Assembly: GCF_001428255.1 (NCBI RefSeq)
Contig: NZ_LMRW01000004.1
Coordinates: 63,546 to 127,545 of the forward strand
Direction of reading: 5' to 3'
DNA from: Agromyces sp. Soil535
Lineage (GTDB): Bacteria > Actinomycetota > Actinomycetes > Actinomycetales > Microbacteriaceae
Length of the DNA stretch: 64,000 nt
In this document: positions 9,907-22,289 of the stretch, piece by piece
Layout: each line of letters opens with the position of its first letter
How positions within the stretch are numbered: position 1 is the first letter of the stretch
Program-made: the position numbers and the translations under genes
Notes under the pieces: model-generated
What the model was told of the DNA's origin: nothing
The model's database searches: none
What the model saw: only the letters and a program-made list of their open reading frames with translations

Positions 9907-9913
9907 TACAGTA
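9907..9913. promoter_or_regulatory. Shared symmetric -10 box of glgX and the cysteine desulfurase gene
   Basis: TACAGTA reads TACAGT on plus (9907-9912) and TACTGT on minus (9913-9908). The minus box lies seven bases from the glgX ATG. The plus box predicts a leader of about 76 bases for the desulfurase. One melted element may serve both directions. Confidence 0.55.
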
Positions 9914-9994
9914 GTTCGTGTGCAAGCGCTCCCATGGCGGACGCCGCTCGAGGCGCGTCGCGGTGGGGCATCCACCCGGGAAGGAGGGCCGGAC

Positions 9995-11230
9995 ATGGTC
10001 TACCTCGACCACGCCGCGACCACTCCGATGCGGCCCGAGGCGTTCGAGGCGCTCACCGCCGCGCTCGCCGTGGTGGGCAACCCGTCGTCGATCCACAGCG
10101 CGGGCCAGCAGGCCAAGCGCCTTCTCGAGGAGTCCCGCGAGCAGGTCGCCGCGACGCTCGGCGCCGACGGCATCGAGCTCGTGTTCACCGGCAACGGCAC
10201 CGAGGCGGTGAACCTCGCGATCAAGGGGCTCTTCTGGAGCCGGCAGGCGACGGTGCCCGCCGCGAGCGGCCCGCGCCCGCGCATCCTCGTCCCCGCGGGG
10301 GAGCACCACGCCACGATCGACACGGTCGAGTGGCTCGCCGCGCACGAGGACGCCGTGATCGAGGAGCTGCCGCTCGACGAGGTCGGGCGCCTGCGCGTCG
10401 ACGCGCTGCGGGGTGCACTCGACCGCGACGCGGCATCCGTCGCGCTCGTCACGATGCTCTGGGCCAACAACGAGGTCGGCACGATCCAGCCCGTCGAGGA
10501 GGTCGCCCGGATCACCGCGCGGGCGGGCGTGCCGCTGCACGTCGATGCGATCGCCGCATACGGCCAGCTGCCGATCGACTTCCACGGCCTACGGCGTGCG
10601 ACGGATGCCCCGGGCGGCGCCGGGCTGGTCGCTCTCAGCGTCTCCGCGCACAAGATCGGCGGCCCGGCGGGCATCGGCGCACTCGTGCTCGACCGGTCTG
10701 CGGCCGTCGAGCCGCTCATCCACGGCGGCGGGCAGCAGCGCAAGGTGCGCTCGGGCACGCAGGACGTCGCGGCCGCCGCGTCGTTCGCCGCCGCCGCCGT
10801 CGCGGTGCACGAGCGGCTGCACGACGACGCGGAGCGGATGTCGGCGCTCCGCGACCGCCTCATCGCGGGCTCGCTCGCCGCGGTGCCCGATGCGCGCCTC
10901 TCGGGCGACCCCGACCCGGCCGGCCGCCTGCCGGCGAACGTGCACTTCTCCTTCCCCGGATGCGAGGGCGACTCGCTGCTGTTCCTCCTCGACGCTGCGG
11001 GCGTCGCCGTCTCGACCGGGTCGGCATGCCAGGCGGGCGTGCCCGAGCCGTCGCACGTGCTCATGGCGATGGGCCGCACAGAGTCCGATGCCCGCGGGGC
11101 GCTGCGGATCACGCTCGGGCACGCATCGACCGAGGCCGACGCCGACGCATTCCTCGCCGCCCTGCCCGGCGCGTACGTGCAGGCCGCGAAGGCCGGCCTC
11201 GCGGCCCGCGCGACGTCGTTCGACCGCTGA
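9995..11230 (+). CDS. Cysteine desulfurase (NifS/IscS class), sulfur donor for tRNA thiolation
   Basis: PLP enzyme that moves cysteine sulfur to an enzyme persulfide. The 411-residue product starts MVYLDHAATTP. The PLP Lys is K220 in SAHKIGGP and the mobile-loop catalytic Cys is C345 in STGSACQAG. GGNPSS/SIHSAG-like and RSGTQD boxes are present. ATG at 9995 has AAGGAGG eight bases upstream. An in-frame N-terminal extension from a GTG at 9918 is possible but begins at the predicted transcription start. It lies 61 bases before mnmA, which suggests that it feeds sulfur to 2-thiouridine synthesis; a general Fe-S role cannot be excluded. Confidence 0.93.
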   Translation: MVYLDHAATTPMRPEAFEALTAALAVVGNPSSIHSAGQQAKRLLEESREQVAATLGADGIELVFTGNGTEAVNLAIKGLFWSRQATVPAASGPRPRILVPAGEHHATIDTVEWLAAHEDAVIEELPLDEVGRLRVDALRGALDRDAASVALVTMLWANNEVGTIQPVEEVARITARAGVPLHVDAIAAYGQLPIDFHGLRRATDAPGGAGLVALSVSAHKIGGPAGIGALVLDRSAAVEPLIHGGGQQRKVRSGTQDVAAAASFAAAAVAVHERLHDDAERMSALRDRLIAGSLAAVPDARLSGDPDPAGRLPANVHFSFPGCEGDSLLFLLDAAGVAVSTGSACQAGVPEPSHVLMAMGRTESDARGALRITLGHASTEADADAFLAALPGAYVQAAKAGLAARATSFDR

Positions 11231-11279
11231 CGACATGCCCTGAGGGCCCCGCAGCGCCATCCGTTCAGGGGAGCCTGCC

Positions 11280-11285
11280 TACACT
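11280..11285 (+). promoter_or_regulatory. -10 box of mnmA
   Basis: TACACT, then six bases, then the mnmA GTG. mnmA may therefore have its own leaderless transcript besides readthrough from the desulfurase gene. Confidence 0.55.
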
Positions 11286-11291
11286 GGACGG

Positions 11292-12398
11292 GTGAAGGTC
11301 CTGGCAGCGATGAGCGGCGGCGTCGACAGCGCCGTCGCTGCGGCGCGCGCCGTGGAAGCCGGCCACGACGTCGTGGGCGTGCACCTCGCACTCAGCCGCA
11401 TGCCCGGCACGCTTCGCACCGGCAGCCGCGGCTGCTGCACGATCGAGGACTCGATGGACGCCCAGCGCGCCGCGAACGTGCTCGGCATCCCGTACTACGT
11501 GTGGGACTTCTCCGAGCGGTTCAAGGCCGACGTCGTCGACGACTTCATCGCCGAGTACTCCGCGGGCCGCACGCCGAACCCCTGCATGCGGTGCAACGAG
11601 CGCATCAAGTTCGCCGCGCTCCTCGAGAAGGCGCTCGCACTCGGCTTCGACGCCGTCGCGACCGGCCACTACGCGAAGATCGTGACGGATGCGTCGGGCC
11701 ACCGCGAACTGCACCGCGCGAGCGCCTGGGCGAAGGACCAGAGCTACGTGCTCGGCGTGCTCACCGCAGAGCAGCTCGCGCACGCCTACTTCCCGCTCGG
11801 CGACACCCCCTCGAAGCAGCTCGTGCGCGAGGAGGCGGCCCGCCGCGGCCTGTCCGTCGCCCAGAAGCCCGACTCGCATGACATCTGCTTCATCCCCGAC
11901 GGAGACACGAAGGGCTGGCTCGCCGAGCGCGTCGGCGTCGCGACGGGTGACATCGTCGACCGCTCGGGCGCAGTGGTCGGCAGGCACGAGGGTGCGCACG
12001 CCTACACGGTGGGGCAGCGCCGCGGACTGCACCTCGGCGTGCCCGCACCCGACGGACGCCCCCGCTTCGTGCTCGAGGTGCGGCCGAAGGAGCGCACGGT
12101 CGTGGTCGGCCCCAAGGAGGCGCTCGCGACCGCCGAGATCGCCGGCTCGCGTTACACCTGGGCGGGGCTCGCGCCCACGGATGCCGCGACGCCGTTCGCG
12201 TGCGAGGTGCAGATCCGAGCGCACGCCGACCCCGTGCCGGCCATGGCGGTGGTTGCCGACGGGGAGCTCGTGATCACCCCGGAGCATCCGCTCGACGGCG
12301 TCGCGCCCGGACAGACCGCAGTCGTGTACGTCGGCACCCGCGTGCTCGGCCAGTGCACGATCGACCGCACGGTGAGCGCCGTTCCCGCGTCGATCTGA
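11292..12398 (+). CDS. mnmA: tRNA-specific 2-thiouridylase MnmA
   Basis: Adenylates and thiolates U34 of Lys, Glu and Gln tRNAs. The 368-residue product has the PP-loop [11 protein letters not shown] at residues 9-19. The catalytic Cys pair is C98 (NPCMRCNE) and C199 (DICFIPDG). GHYAKI and QRRGLHLG motifs and a C-terminal beta barrel are also visible. GTG at 11292 is set by the TACACT box and the immediate [10 protein letters not shown] start. Its position directly after a cysteine desulfurase is the classic sulfur-relay arrangement. Confidence 0.96.
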   Translation: MKVLAAMSGGVDSAVAAARAVEAGHDVVGVHLALSRMPGTLRTGSRGCCTIEDSMDAQRAANVLGIPYYVWDFSERFKADVVDDFIAEYSAGRTPNPCMRCNERIKFAALLEKALALGFDAVATGHYAKIVTDASGHRELHRASAWAKDQSYVLGVLTAEQLAHAYFPLGDTPSKQLVREEAARRGLSVAQKPDSHDICFIPDGDTKGWLAERVGVATGDIVDRSGAVVGRHEGAHAYTVGQRRGLHLGVPAPDGRPRFVLEVRPKERTVVVGPKEALATAEIAGSRYTWAGLAPTDAATPFACEVQIRAHADPVPAMAVVADGELVITPEHPLDGVAPGQTAVVYVGTRVLGQCTIDRTVSAVPASI

Positions 12399-12553
12399 TC
12401 AGGCCGTCGGATGCCCTGCCGGCCGGCCTCGACATCCGTTCGACGCGGTTCGAATCGCCTGGGAAGCGCGGCGTGGAGTCGCCGCGGCGAGCTGTTTCGC
12501 GTAGATTCGCGCTGGCGCTACCCCCGGCGCCGAGCAAGTGACGAGGAGACACC

Positions 12554-13261
12554 GTGACCTACCCACCAGGCACCGCCGCGCCCTACGGAGACCCGGTCGA
12601 GCCGTTCCGAAATCTGACCCCTGGGCCCACGACGCGCCCGGTGACGACCGTCGAGCCGTCCGAGGCCTGGGACGACGGCGTCGACTCGCGCCCGCGCACC
12701 CTCGAGGAGGTCTTCGAACTCCAGCGGCAGCAGTTCGGCGGCGTGAAGATCGGCTCGGCGTTCTTCGGGTGGCTCATCGCCATGGGCACCGCGGCCATCC
12801 TCACCGGGCTCCTCGCAGCCACCGGCGCCGCTCTCGGGCTCGACCTGGTGCAGGACCGAGGGGCATCGGCCGGCGACGCCCCCCTCCCGGCCGACACGAT
12901 CGGCTGGATCGTGGTCGGCGCACTGCTCGCGATCGTGTTGGTGGCCTTCTACTGCGGCGGCTACGTCGCAGGGCGCATGGCCCGGTTCAGCGGTTTCGTG
13001 CAGGGCCTCGCCGTCTGGGTGTGGACGCTCGTCATCGCGATCGTGATGGCGCTCGTCGGCGTGATGCTGGGCGCCCCGGACGTGCTCTTGGGCTCCCTGA
13101 CCGCGTTTCCGTACATTCCGGTCTCCGAGGACGTCCTGACGATCGCCGGCATCATCGGCGCGGTCGTCGTCGCGGTCGTGAGCCTCGGCGGCGCCGTCCT
13201 CGGCGGTGTCACCGGGATGCGGTACCACCGACGGGTCGATCGCGTCGGGCTGGACGGGTAG
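12554..13261 (+). CDS. Uncharacterised membrane protein, four predicted TM segments
   Basis: A 235-residue protein of unknown function. The first 75 residues are soluble and Pro/Thr/Glu-rich, ending in EVFELQRQQFGGVKIGSAF. Four hydrophobic segments follow (about 75-98, 116-137, 144-170 and 190-220), with Gly-rich faces such as GGYVAGRMA and GGAVLGGVTG. Glycine zippers of this kind occur in many actinobacterial membrane proteins and do not define a family. GTG at 12554 has GAGGAG 5-6 bases upstream. A TAGATT box lies near 12497-12502, predicting a leader of about 45 bases. Confidence 0.75.
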   Translation: MTYPPGTAAPYGDPVEPFRNLTPGPTTRPVTTVEPSEAWDDGVDSRPRTLEEVFELQRQQFGGVKIGSAFFGWLIAMGTAAILTGLLAATGAALGLDLVQDRGASAGDAPLPADTIGWIVVGALLAIVLVAFYCGGYVAGRMARFSGFVQGLAVWVWTLVIAIVMALVGVMLGAPDVLLGSLTAFPYIPVSEDVLTIAGIIGAVVVAVVSLGGAVLGGVTGMRYHRRVDRVGLDG

Positions 13262-13305
13262 CAGACGTCTCCGCAAGGCTCGCCGGCGTGGTCGGGGGTC
13301 GTCCC

Positions 13306-15591
<2,286 letters not shown>

Positions 15592-15608
15592 GGCGGAGTG
15601 GGGGAAGC

Positions 15609-17393
15609 GTGGCGGATGACGGGCTGGACGACGCGACCGGCGACGCCGCGCCCGAGGGCGAGCGCGCTGCATCGGTCGAGGGCACATCGCGGCGCGACTT
15701 CCTGAAGTACGGCGGTGCGGCCGCCGCCGGCGCGGTCGTGGGCGGCGGCATCGGCGCCGCGGTCGGTGCCGCCATCGGCCACAACCTCGGATTCGACGAG
15801 GGCATCGAAGACTTCGTGCCGCTCACGGCCCGCCAGCACGCGGGCTTCGATCACCTCGTCGTGCTGATGGGCGAGAACCGGTCGTTCGACAACCTCCTCG
15901 GCTACCTCTACTCGTCCGACGACCTTCCCGAAGGCGAGACTTTCGAGGGACTCGCCTTCGGCGACTACGGCAACACCTCGCCCGACGGCACGGTCGTCGC
16001 CGCGCATGTCTACCAGGGCTCGACCGACGACATCATGGGCCGCCCGAACCCCGACCCGGGCGAGGAGTTCCCGCACGTCAACACGCAGATCTTCGACACG
16101 GTCGACCCGATCTCGAACGCCGAGCTCTTCGTCGAGGCCATGAGTGCGCCGTACAACGCACCGCCTCGCGACGTGGATCCGACGATGTCGGGCTTCATGC
16201 GGGACTACTGGATCAACTTCATGCGGCTCCGCAAGGGCGCGCCGCCCTCCGCCGACGAGGTGAAGCAGATCATGGGCTCCTTCTCGCCGCCGATGCTCCC
16301 GGTGCTCTCGACGCTCGCGAAGAACTTCGCCGTGTACGACAACTGGCACTGCGCGGTGCCGTCGCAGACCTTCTGCAACCGCTCGTTCTTCCACGCCTCG
16401 ACCTCGCACGGGTTCGTCACCAACAAGGCCGGCGGCGGCTACGAGAAGTGGCTCGACGCACCGGCTGCACCGACGATCTTCAACCGGCTCGAGGAGGCCG
16501 GCATCTCCTGGCGCATCTACTTCGACGAGCTCCAGCTGGTGTCGTTCACCGGCGTCCTGCACGCGCCGGTCCTCGAGCAGTACTGGCGAACAGAGCGCTT
16601 CGCGACGATGAGCGACTTCTACGAGGACGTGCGGCTCGGCACGCTGCCCGCGTACTCGTTCATCGAGCCGCGCATGACCTACAACCACAACGACTTCCAC
16701 CCGCCGTTCGGCAAGCTCAAGGAGGACGTCATCGAGGGTCGGCCCGTGATCGACTCCGCCGTCTCCGACGTGCGCGCCGGCGAGGCCCTGGTGCACGAGA
16801 TCTACGAGGCGATCAAGCACAGCGATCGCCCCGACGGCTCGAACGCGATGAACACGATGTTCCTCATCACGTTCGACGAGCACGGCGGCACGTACGACCA
16901 CGTGCCGCCCCCGCCCGCCACTCCGCCGCACGATGAGTCCGACGGCGAGATGGGCTTCCGGTTCGATCGGCTCGGATGCCGCGTACCCGCGATCGCGGTC
17001 TCGGCCTACACGCGGGCGGGCACCGTCATCCACGACGAGATGCACCATGCGGCCGTGATCGCCACGCTCTCCCGCCTGCACGGCCTGAAGCCCCTCACCC
17101 GTCGAGACCTCGGTGCGAACAACCTCTTCAACGCCGTGAACCTGGACCAACCGCGCCAGCCCATCAGCTGGCCCTCGACGACGCCCCAGTACATCCCGCC
17201 GAACCCGCAGACCGAGGCGCCGCATCCCGGGCACGCACACAAGGACAAGCCGCTCAGCCCGCCCGCGCGAGGCCTCCTCGGGCTGCTCCTCGCGAAGTAC
17301 GGCGAGCCCGACGCGGAGGAGCCCGAGACGTATGCCGACGCCTACGAGCTGCTGCATCGCTATGGGGAGGGGCTCTTCGGCCGCCCCGAATGA
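15609..17393 (+). CDS. Tat-exported phospholipase C/acid phosphatase-like phosphoesterase
   Basis: A 594-residue member of the alkaline phosphatase-like superfamily that includes bacterial phospholipase C and AcpA. The Tat signal is SRRDFLKYGG (about residues 27-36), followed by a Gly/Ala-rich hydrophobic stretch. The catalytic-region motif GENRSFDNLLGY (about 88-99) and the distal TFDEHGGTYDHVPPP metal-binding motif are intact. It likely acts outside the membrane on phosphodiesters or phosphomonoesters. GTG at 15609 follows GGGGGAA and lies 17 bases after ligA, so it may be read through from ligA. Substrate cannot be decided from sequence. Confidence 0.88.
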   Translation: MADDGLDDATGDAAPEGERAASVEGTSRRDFLKYGGAAAAGAVVGGGIGAAVGAAIGHNLGFDEGIEDFVPLTARQHAGFDHLVVLMGENRSFDNLLGYLYSSDDLPEGETFEGLAFGDYGNTSPDGTVVAAHVYQGSTDDIMGRPNPDPGEEFPHVNTQIFDTVDPISNAELFVEAMSAPYNAPPRDVDPTMSGFMRDYWINFMRLRKGAPPSADEVKQIMGSFSPPMLPVLSTLAKNFAVYDNWHCAVPSQTFCNRSFFHASTSHGFVTNKAGGGYEKWLDAPAAPTIFNRLEEAGISWRIYFDELQLVSFTGVLHAPVLEQYWRTERFATMSDFYEDVRLGTLPAYSFIEPRMTYNHNDFHPPFGKLKEDVIEGRPVIDSAVSDVRAGEALVHEIYEAIKHSDRPDGSNAMNTMFLITFDEHGGTYDHVPPPPATPPHDESDGEMGFRFDRLGCRVPAIAVSAYTRAGTVIHDEMHHAAVIATLSRLHGLKPLTRRDLGANNLFNAVNLDQPRQPISWPSTTPQYIPPNPQTEAPHPGHAHKDKPLSPPARGLLGLLLAKYGEPDAEEPETYADAYELLHRYGEGLFGRPE

Positions 17394-17416
17394 CCGCGCC
17401 GACGGCACGGCGCGCC

Positions 17417-17433
17417 CACCGATAGAATCGGTG
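17417..17433 (+). promoter_or_regulatory. gatCAB promoter with palindrome over the -10 box
   Basis: A 7-bp inverted repeat, CACCGAT-AGA-ATCGGTG, is centred on the -10 box TAGAAT (17423-17428). Transcription would start near 17435, giving a leader of about 27 bases with GGAG before the gatC ATG. The palindrome could be an operator or coincidence. Confidence 0.5.
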
Positions 17434-17461
17434 CATCCCCACCCCGACACGACGGAGCAGC

Positions 17462-17764
17462 ATGTCCGAAATCAGTGCGGAGCAGGTCGCGCACCTCGCG
17501 AACCTCGCCCGCATCGCGCTCACCGAGGAAGAGATCGAGCACCTCACGGCGGAGCTCGGCCAGATCATGCAGGCGGTCGAGAAGGTGAGCGAGGTGGCCA
17601 CGCCCGACGTGCCGCCGACGAGCCACCCGATCGCCATGCGGAACGTCTTCCGCGACGACGTCGTGGGCGACAACGTGCTGACCCGCGACCAGGCGCTCTC
17701 GGGCGCACCTGAGTCCGACGGGTTGCGCTTCGTGGTCTCGGCGATCCTGGGGGAGGAGCAGTGA
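17462..17764 (+). CDS. gatC: Asp/Glu-tRNA amidotransferase subunit C
   Basis: A 100-residue belt subunit that stabilises the GatAB complex. It shows the family opening [16 protein letters not shown], the central [16 protein letters not shown], and the C-terminal [13 protein letters not shown]-like region ending in [10 protein letters not shown]. It is first in a tight gatCAB operon and its stop overlaps the gatA GTG as GTGA. Confidence 0.95.
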   Translation: MSEISAEQVAHLANLARIALTEEEIEHLTAELGQIMQAVEKVSEVATPDVPPTSHPIAMRNVFRDDVVGDNVLTRDQALSGAPESDGLRFVVSAILGEEQ

Positions 17765-19293
17765 GCGACCTGATCCGCCTGTCCGCGGCCGAGCTCGGCG
17801 AGCGCCTCGCCGCGGGCGACGTCTCCTCGGTCGAGGCGACCCGCGCCCACCTCGACCGCATCGCCGCCGTCGACGGCGCCGTGCACGCCTTCCTCCACGT
17901 CGACGGCGAACGTGCACTCGAGACCGCGGCCGACGTCGACCGTCGCCGCGCGGGGGGCGAGGAGCTCGGGCCGCTCGCGGGCGTGCCGATCGCCATCAAG
18001 GACGTGCTCGTCACCGAGGGCATGCCCTCGACGGCCGGCTCCCGTATCCTCGAGGGCTGGATCCCGCCGTACGACGCGACGCCGGTGCGGCGCGTACGCG
18101 AGGCGGGCATGGTGCCGCTCGGCAAGACGAACATGGACGAGTTCGCGATGGGCTCGTCCACCGAGCACTCCGCGTACGGCCCCACGCACAACCCGTGGGA
18201 CCTGGAGCGCATCCCCGGCGGCTCCGGCGGCGGCTCCGCGGCATCCGTCGCGAGCTTCGAGGCGCCCTTGGCGCTCGGTTCCGACACGGGCGGCTCGATC
18301 CGCCAGCCCGCGCACGTCACCGGCACCGTCGGCGTGAAGCCCACGTACGGCGCCGTGAGCCGCTACGGATCGATCGCGCTCGCCTCCTCGCTCGACCAGG
18401 TCGGTCCGGTCACGCGCACCGTGCTCGACGCGGCGCTGCTCCACGACGTGATCGCCGGGCACGACCCGCACGACTCCACCTCGATCCCCGAGGCGTGGCC
18501 GTCGATGGCCGACGCGGTTCGGCGGGCGGATGTCGCGGGCCTGCGCATCGGCGTGGTGAAGGAACTCGACTCCGACGGCTTCCAAGCCGGTGTGCGTCGG
18601 CGGTTCCACGAGGCGCTCGAGCTCCTCGAGCGCAACGGCGCCGAGATCGTCGAGGTCTCCGCCCCGAACTTCGAGTACGCGATCGCGGCGTACTACCTGA
18701 TCCTCCCGGCCGAGGCGTCGTCGAACCTCGCCAAGTTCGACTCGGTGCGCTTCGGCCTGCGGGTGACCCCCGACGGCGGCGGCACGGTGGAGCAGGTCAT
18801 GGCGGCCACGCGGGAGGCCGGGTTCGGACCCGAGGTCAAGCGCCGCATCATCCTCGGCACCTATGCCCTCTCGGCCGGCTACTACGACGCCTACTACGGC
18901 AGCGCCCAGAAGGTGCGCACGCTCGTGCAGCGCGACTTCGATGCGGCGTTCGCGAGCGTCGACGTGCTCGCGACGCCCACGGCGCCGACCACGGCCTTCA
19001 AGCTCGGAGAGAAGCTCGACGACCCGCTCGCGATGTACCTCAACGACGTCGCGACGATCCCGGCGAACCTCGCCGGCGTGCCCGGCATCTCGGTGCCCTC
19101 GGGACTCGCGCCCGAGGACGGCCTGCCGGTCGGCATCCAGTTCCTCGCGCCCGCTCGCGAGGACGCGCGCCTCTACAACGTGGGCGGAGCGCTCGAGCGA
19201 CTGCTGCTCGCCGAGTGGGGCGGGCCGATCCTCGACGGGCTCCCCGACCTCAGCACCCATGAACTGCTTGCGACCGAGGAAGGCGCCGTCTGA
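17761..19293 (+). CDS. gatA: Asp/Glu-tRNA amidotransferase subunit A
   Basis: Amidase-signature glutaminase that supplies ammonia for converting Glu-tRNA(Gln) and Asp-tRNA(Asn). The 510-residue product contains the Ser-cisSer-Lys triad elements: IKDVLVTEG (Lys, about residue 80), [10 protein letters not shown] and [10 protein letters not shown]. It starts at GTG 17761, four bases inside gatC, and its TGA overlaps the gatB ATG by one base, so all three subunits should be made in equal amounts. Confidence 0.96.
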   Translation: MSDLIRLSAAELGERLAAGDVSSVEATRAHLDRIAAVDGAVHAFLHVDGERALETAADVDRRRAGGEELGPLAGVPIAIKDVLVTEGMPSTAGSRILEGWIPPYDATPVRRVREAGMVPLGKTNMDEFAMGSSTEHSAYGPTHNPWDLERIPGGSGGGSAASVASFEAPLALGSDTGGSIRQPAHVTGTVGVKPTYGAVSRYGSIALASSLDQVGPVTRTVLDAALLHDVIAGHDPHDSTSIPEAWPSMADAVRRADVAGLRIGVVKELDSDGFQAGVRRRFHEALELLERNGAEIVEVSAPNFEYAIAAYYLILPAEASSNLAKFDSVRFGLRVTPDGGGTVEQVMAATREAGFGPEVKRRIILGTYALSAGYYDAYYGSAQKVRTLVQRDFDAAFASVDVLATPTAPTTAFKLGEKLDDPLAMYLNDVATIPANLAGVPGISVPSGLAPEDGLPVGIQFLAPAREDARLYNVGGALERLLLAEWGGPILDGLPDLSTHELLATEEGAV

Positions 19294-20807
19294 TGGCCCG
19301 CGCAGAACTGATGGACTACGACAAGGCCCTGGAGCTCTTCGAGCCGGTCATCGGCCTCGAGGTGCACGTCGAGCTCAACACGGAGACGAAGATGTTCTCG
19401 TCGGCGCCCAACCCGGCGAATTCGAAGTACCACGGTGCCGAGCCGAACACGCTCATCACCCCCGTGTGCCTCGGCCTGCCGGGCTCGCTCCCCGTCGTCA
19501 ACGGCGCGGCGGTGCGTTCGTCGATCTCCCTCGGCCTCGCCCTCGGGTGCTCGATCGCAGCGTCCAGCCGCTTCGCGCGCAAGAACTACTTCTACCCAGA
19601 CCTCGCGAAGAACTACCAGATCTCGCAGTACGACGAGCCGATCGCGTTCGAAGGGTCGGTCGAGGTGGAGCTCGCGAACGGCCGCATCTTCCAGGTGCCG
19701 ATCGAGCGCGCGCACATGGAGGAGGACGCGGGCAAGCTCACCCACATCGGCGGCACGACGGGCCGTATCCAGGGCGCCGAGTACTCGCTCGTCGACTACA
19801 ACCGCGCGGGCGTGCCGCTCGTCGAGATCGTCACGAAGCCGATCTTCGGGGCGGAAGCCGACGCCCCCGAGCTCGCGAAGGCGTATGTCTCGACCATCCG
19901 CGACATCGCGCTCGCGCTCGGCATCTCCGAGGCGCGCATGGAGCGCGGCAACCTCCGGTGCGACGCGAACGTCTCGCTCCGGCCACGCGGCACCGAGGCC
20001 CTCGGCACGCGCACGGAGACGAAGAACGTGAACTCGTTCCGCTCGATCGAGCGGGCGGTACGGTACGAGATCCAGCGACAGGCCGCCATCCTCGCCGCGG
20101 GCGGTGCGATCACGCAGGAGACCCGGCACTGGCATGAGGACTCCGGCACCACGAGCCCCGGCCGGCCGAAGTCCGACGCCGACGACTACCGGTACTTCCC
20201 CGAGCCCGACCTGCTTCCGGTCGAGCCAGCGAGGGAGCTGATCGAGGAGCTTCGTGCCGCGCTACCCGAGACGCCGTCCGCGCATCGGCGACGCCTGAAG
20301 GGCGACTGGGGCTTCACCGACCTCGAGTTCCAGGACGTCGTGAACGGCGGGCTCCTCGTGGAGGTCGCCGAGACCGTGGCCGCGGGCGCCTCGCCCGCAG
20401 CCGCGCGCAAGTGGTGGACGGGTGAGCTCACCCGCCTCGCGAACGCCCGGGAGACGGATGCCGCGTCGCTCGCGACACCCGTGCAGGTCGCCGAACTCGC
20501 TGCCCTCGTCGACGCCGGCACGCTCACCGACCGGCTCGCCCGGCAGGTGCTCGAGGGCGTGGCCGCGGGCGAGGGCTCGCCGCAGCAGATCGTCGACGCC
20601 CGCGGGCTCGCCGTCGTGTCCGACGACGGCGCGCTCGTCGCGGCGATCGACGAGGCCCTCGCGTCGCAGCCCGACGTGCTGGCGAAGATCCGCGACGGCA
20701 AGGTGCAGGCCGCTGGCGCCGTCATCGGCGCGGTCATGAAGGCGATGCACGGCAAGGCGGATGCCGCGCGCGTGCGCGAGCTCGTCCTGGAGCGTGCCCA
20801 GGGCTGA
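19293..20807 (+). CDS. gatB: Asp/Glu-tRNA amidotransferase subunit B
   Basis: Kinase/transamidase subunit that phosphorylates and amidates the tRNA-bound acid. The 504-residue product has the cradle motif [18 protein letters not shown] near the N-terminus, [18 protein letters not shown], the [10 protein letters not shown] box and a C-terminal helical/tail domain of the YqeY type. The frame is ATG 19293 directly overlapping gatA. A strong hairpin follows eight bases after the stop. Confidence 0.96.
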   Translation: MARAELMDYDKALELFEPVIGLEVHVELNTETKMFSSAPNPANSKYHGAEPNTLITPVCLGLPGSLPVVNGAAVRSSISLGLALGCSIAASSRFARKNYFYPDLAKNYQISQYDEPIAFEGSVEVELANGRIFQVPIERAHMEEDAGKLTHIGGTTGRIQGAEYSLVDYNRAGVPLVEIVTKPIFGAEADAPELAKAYVSTIRDIALALGISEARMERGNLRCDANVSLRPRGTEALGTRTETKNVNSFRSIERAVRYEIQRQAAILAAGGAITQETRHWHEDSGTTSPGRPKSDADDYRYFPEPDLLPVEPARELIEELRAALPETPSAHRRRLKGDWGFTDLEFQDVVNGGLLVEVAETVAAGASPAAARKWWTGELTRLANARETDAASLATPVQVAELAALVDAGTLTDRLARQVLEGVAAGEGSPQQIVDARGLAVVSDDGALVAAIDEALASQPDVLAKIRDGKVQAAGAVIGAVMKAMHGKADAARVRELVLERAQG

Positions 20808-20814
20808 TCACGCC

Positions 20815-20853
20815 GGCGCGTCGGTCGCCTCACGTGGGAGCGATCGACGCGCC
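20815..20853. terminator. Hairpin between convergent gatB and acyltransferase genes
   Basis: A 14-bp stem (20815-20828 with 20840-20853, one G-U pair) with an 11-base loop fills the 57-base gap between the two stops. There is no T run, so it is an I-shaped terminator that could work in both directions. Confidence 0.6.
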
Positions 20854-20864
20854 CGGACCGGCCG

Positions 20865-22166
20865 CTACGGTGTCACCGCGCTGGGGCCGCTCTCACTGAG
20901 CCGCGCGGGCATCGGACGGAGCAGGAGCACGGCGGCCGTGAGGATGAGCGCGCTCGATGCCGCGACCATGAAGCCGAGCCCGAAGATGATCAGGGCGAAC
21001 GACGGGAGGACCATGCACCCCGCTGCGAGCCCCGTCGACCAATCCGACGCACGGTGGCCATGGGCGGACGACGGGCGCTCCAGTCGACCGAGCAGCAGCG
21101 AGATCCCGGTGAGCACGCCCGCCATGACGAGGAAGATCACGGGCCTCGTCAGCCACCACGCGGCCGAACCGGCTGCCGGGGTCGGCAGGGGGGTGAGCAG
21201 CAGCACGCCGATCACCAGCGCGAGCACCGGCAGGTGCCACAAGTAGATCGTCATCAGGCGGGAGCCGACTGTGGCCACGACCACCCGTACCGCGCGCAGG
21301 GCCATGAGACGTTCCAGCGCGGGATGCGCGAGCACCAGCAGGCAGGTCTGCCCGACGGCGAGCACGACGATCGCGAACGTCGGCGGATTCAGGTTGTCCA
21401 GCATGTTGCCTGGGTAGCCGACGACTCCGACGAGGCCGACGAGCAGCAGGTACGCCCCGGCGCCGATTGCCGCGATCGTGGCGCGGGATCTGGCCCGGAA
21501 CCATCCGTCGGCGATCCAGAAGCCCAGCTGCTGCGCGAACAGCCACACGAACGTCATGTCCAGGAGGCCGAGCTCCTCGATGCCGGTCGTGAATCGCAGG
21601 ACATCGAAGGACAGCGCACCCGCCGCCAGCGTCGCGAGCGTCGTCCAGGGCGCGCGCGCGTGGAAGGTCGCGAGCCCAGGGAGGTACGCCTGCGCGAAGC
21701 CGTAGGCCGCCAGGAACCAGAGCGGCGTCGAGATGCCGATGCCGATGAGCCGGATCGAGACGGGATCGACGCCCGTGAGGTGCATCACGAGAATGGTGAG
21801 CGCGAGCGCGGCGAACAGGGCGATCGACGGGCGTGCGAGCCTGAGGATGCGGGATCGGATGAAGTCGGCCGCCGTGCCGCCCGAGGCCTCGAGCCGCCGC
21901 CACGCACCGATCCCGGCGAAGCCGCCGACGACGAAGAACAATGGCATGATCTGTGCGATCCAGGAGACCGGGCCGATCCAGTTCGTCTCGAGGAGGGTGC
22001 GCTCGACGACCAGTCCGCGGCCGGGGATGAGCGCCGCGCCGATCATGAGCATATGGCCGACGACCACGACGAGGACGCAGAGCACGCGCACGAGGTCCAT
22101 GACGGGATCACGCGCGGTTCCAGCAGGGAAGAAGGCCGCGGGATGCGGTGCGCTCGACTCGCTCAC
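20865..22166 (-). CDS. Acyltransferase 3 family membrane protein
   Basis: A 433-residue integral membrane protein with about ten hydrophobic segments. It begins VMDLVRVLCVLVVVVGHMLMIG, the region where acyltransferase-3 proteins carry their conserved His in the first helix. Loops such as PLFFVVGGFAG and LWHLPVLALVIG also match OafB/acyltransferase-3 proteins. These usually O-acylate sugars or peptidoglycan; the substrate here is unknown. GTG at 22166 has GGAGGGG upstream. It stands alone, convergent with gatB. Confidence 0.85.
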   Translation of the reverse strand: MSESSAPHPAAFFPAGTARDPVMDLVRVLCVLVVVVGHMLMIGAALIPGRGLVVERTLLETNWIGPVSWIAQIMPLFFVVGGFAGIGAWRRLEASGGTAADFIRSRILRLARPSIALFAALALTILVMHLTGVDPVSIRLIGIGISTPLWFLAAYGFAQAYLPGLATFHARAPWTTLATLAAGALSFDVLRFTTGIEELGLLDMTFVWLFAQQLGFWIADGWFRARSRATIAAIGAGAYLLLVGLVGVVGYPGNMLDNLNPPTFAIVVLAVGQTCLLVLAHPALERLMALRAVRVVVATVGSRLMTIYLWHLPVLALVIGVLLLTPLPTPAAGSAAWWLTRPVIFLVMAGVLTGISLLLGRLERPSSAHGHRASDWSTGLAAGCMVLPSFALIIFGLGFMVAASSALILTAAVLLLRPMPARLSESGPSAVTP

Positions 22167-22289
22167 GGGCCCCTCCGACTCGGCATGGCTGGCCTAATGG
22201 AAGTCTGGCACGAGAGTGCGCGAACTCACAGGAGGCTCAATGCTCACGGCCATAGATTGGTCGTCCCCTGAACGATTGACGAGGACATG

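Noticed and set aside
9918-9994. N-terminal extension of the cysteine desulfurase from GTG 9918
   Set aside because: Family similarity begins at MVYLDHAATTP, AAGGAGG precedes ATG 9995, and the predicted transcription start falls at the extension's first codon.
7903-11295. A plus-strand open frame of about 1130 codons
   Set aside because: It is antisense to glgX, then an out-of-frame shadow of the cysteine desulfurase. No family motif or start signal supports it.
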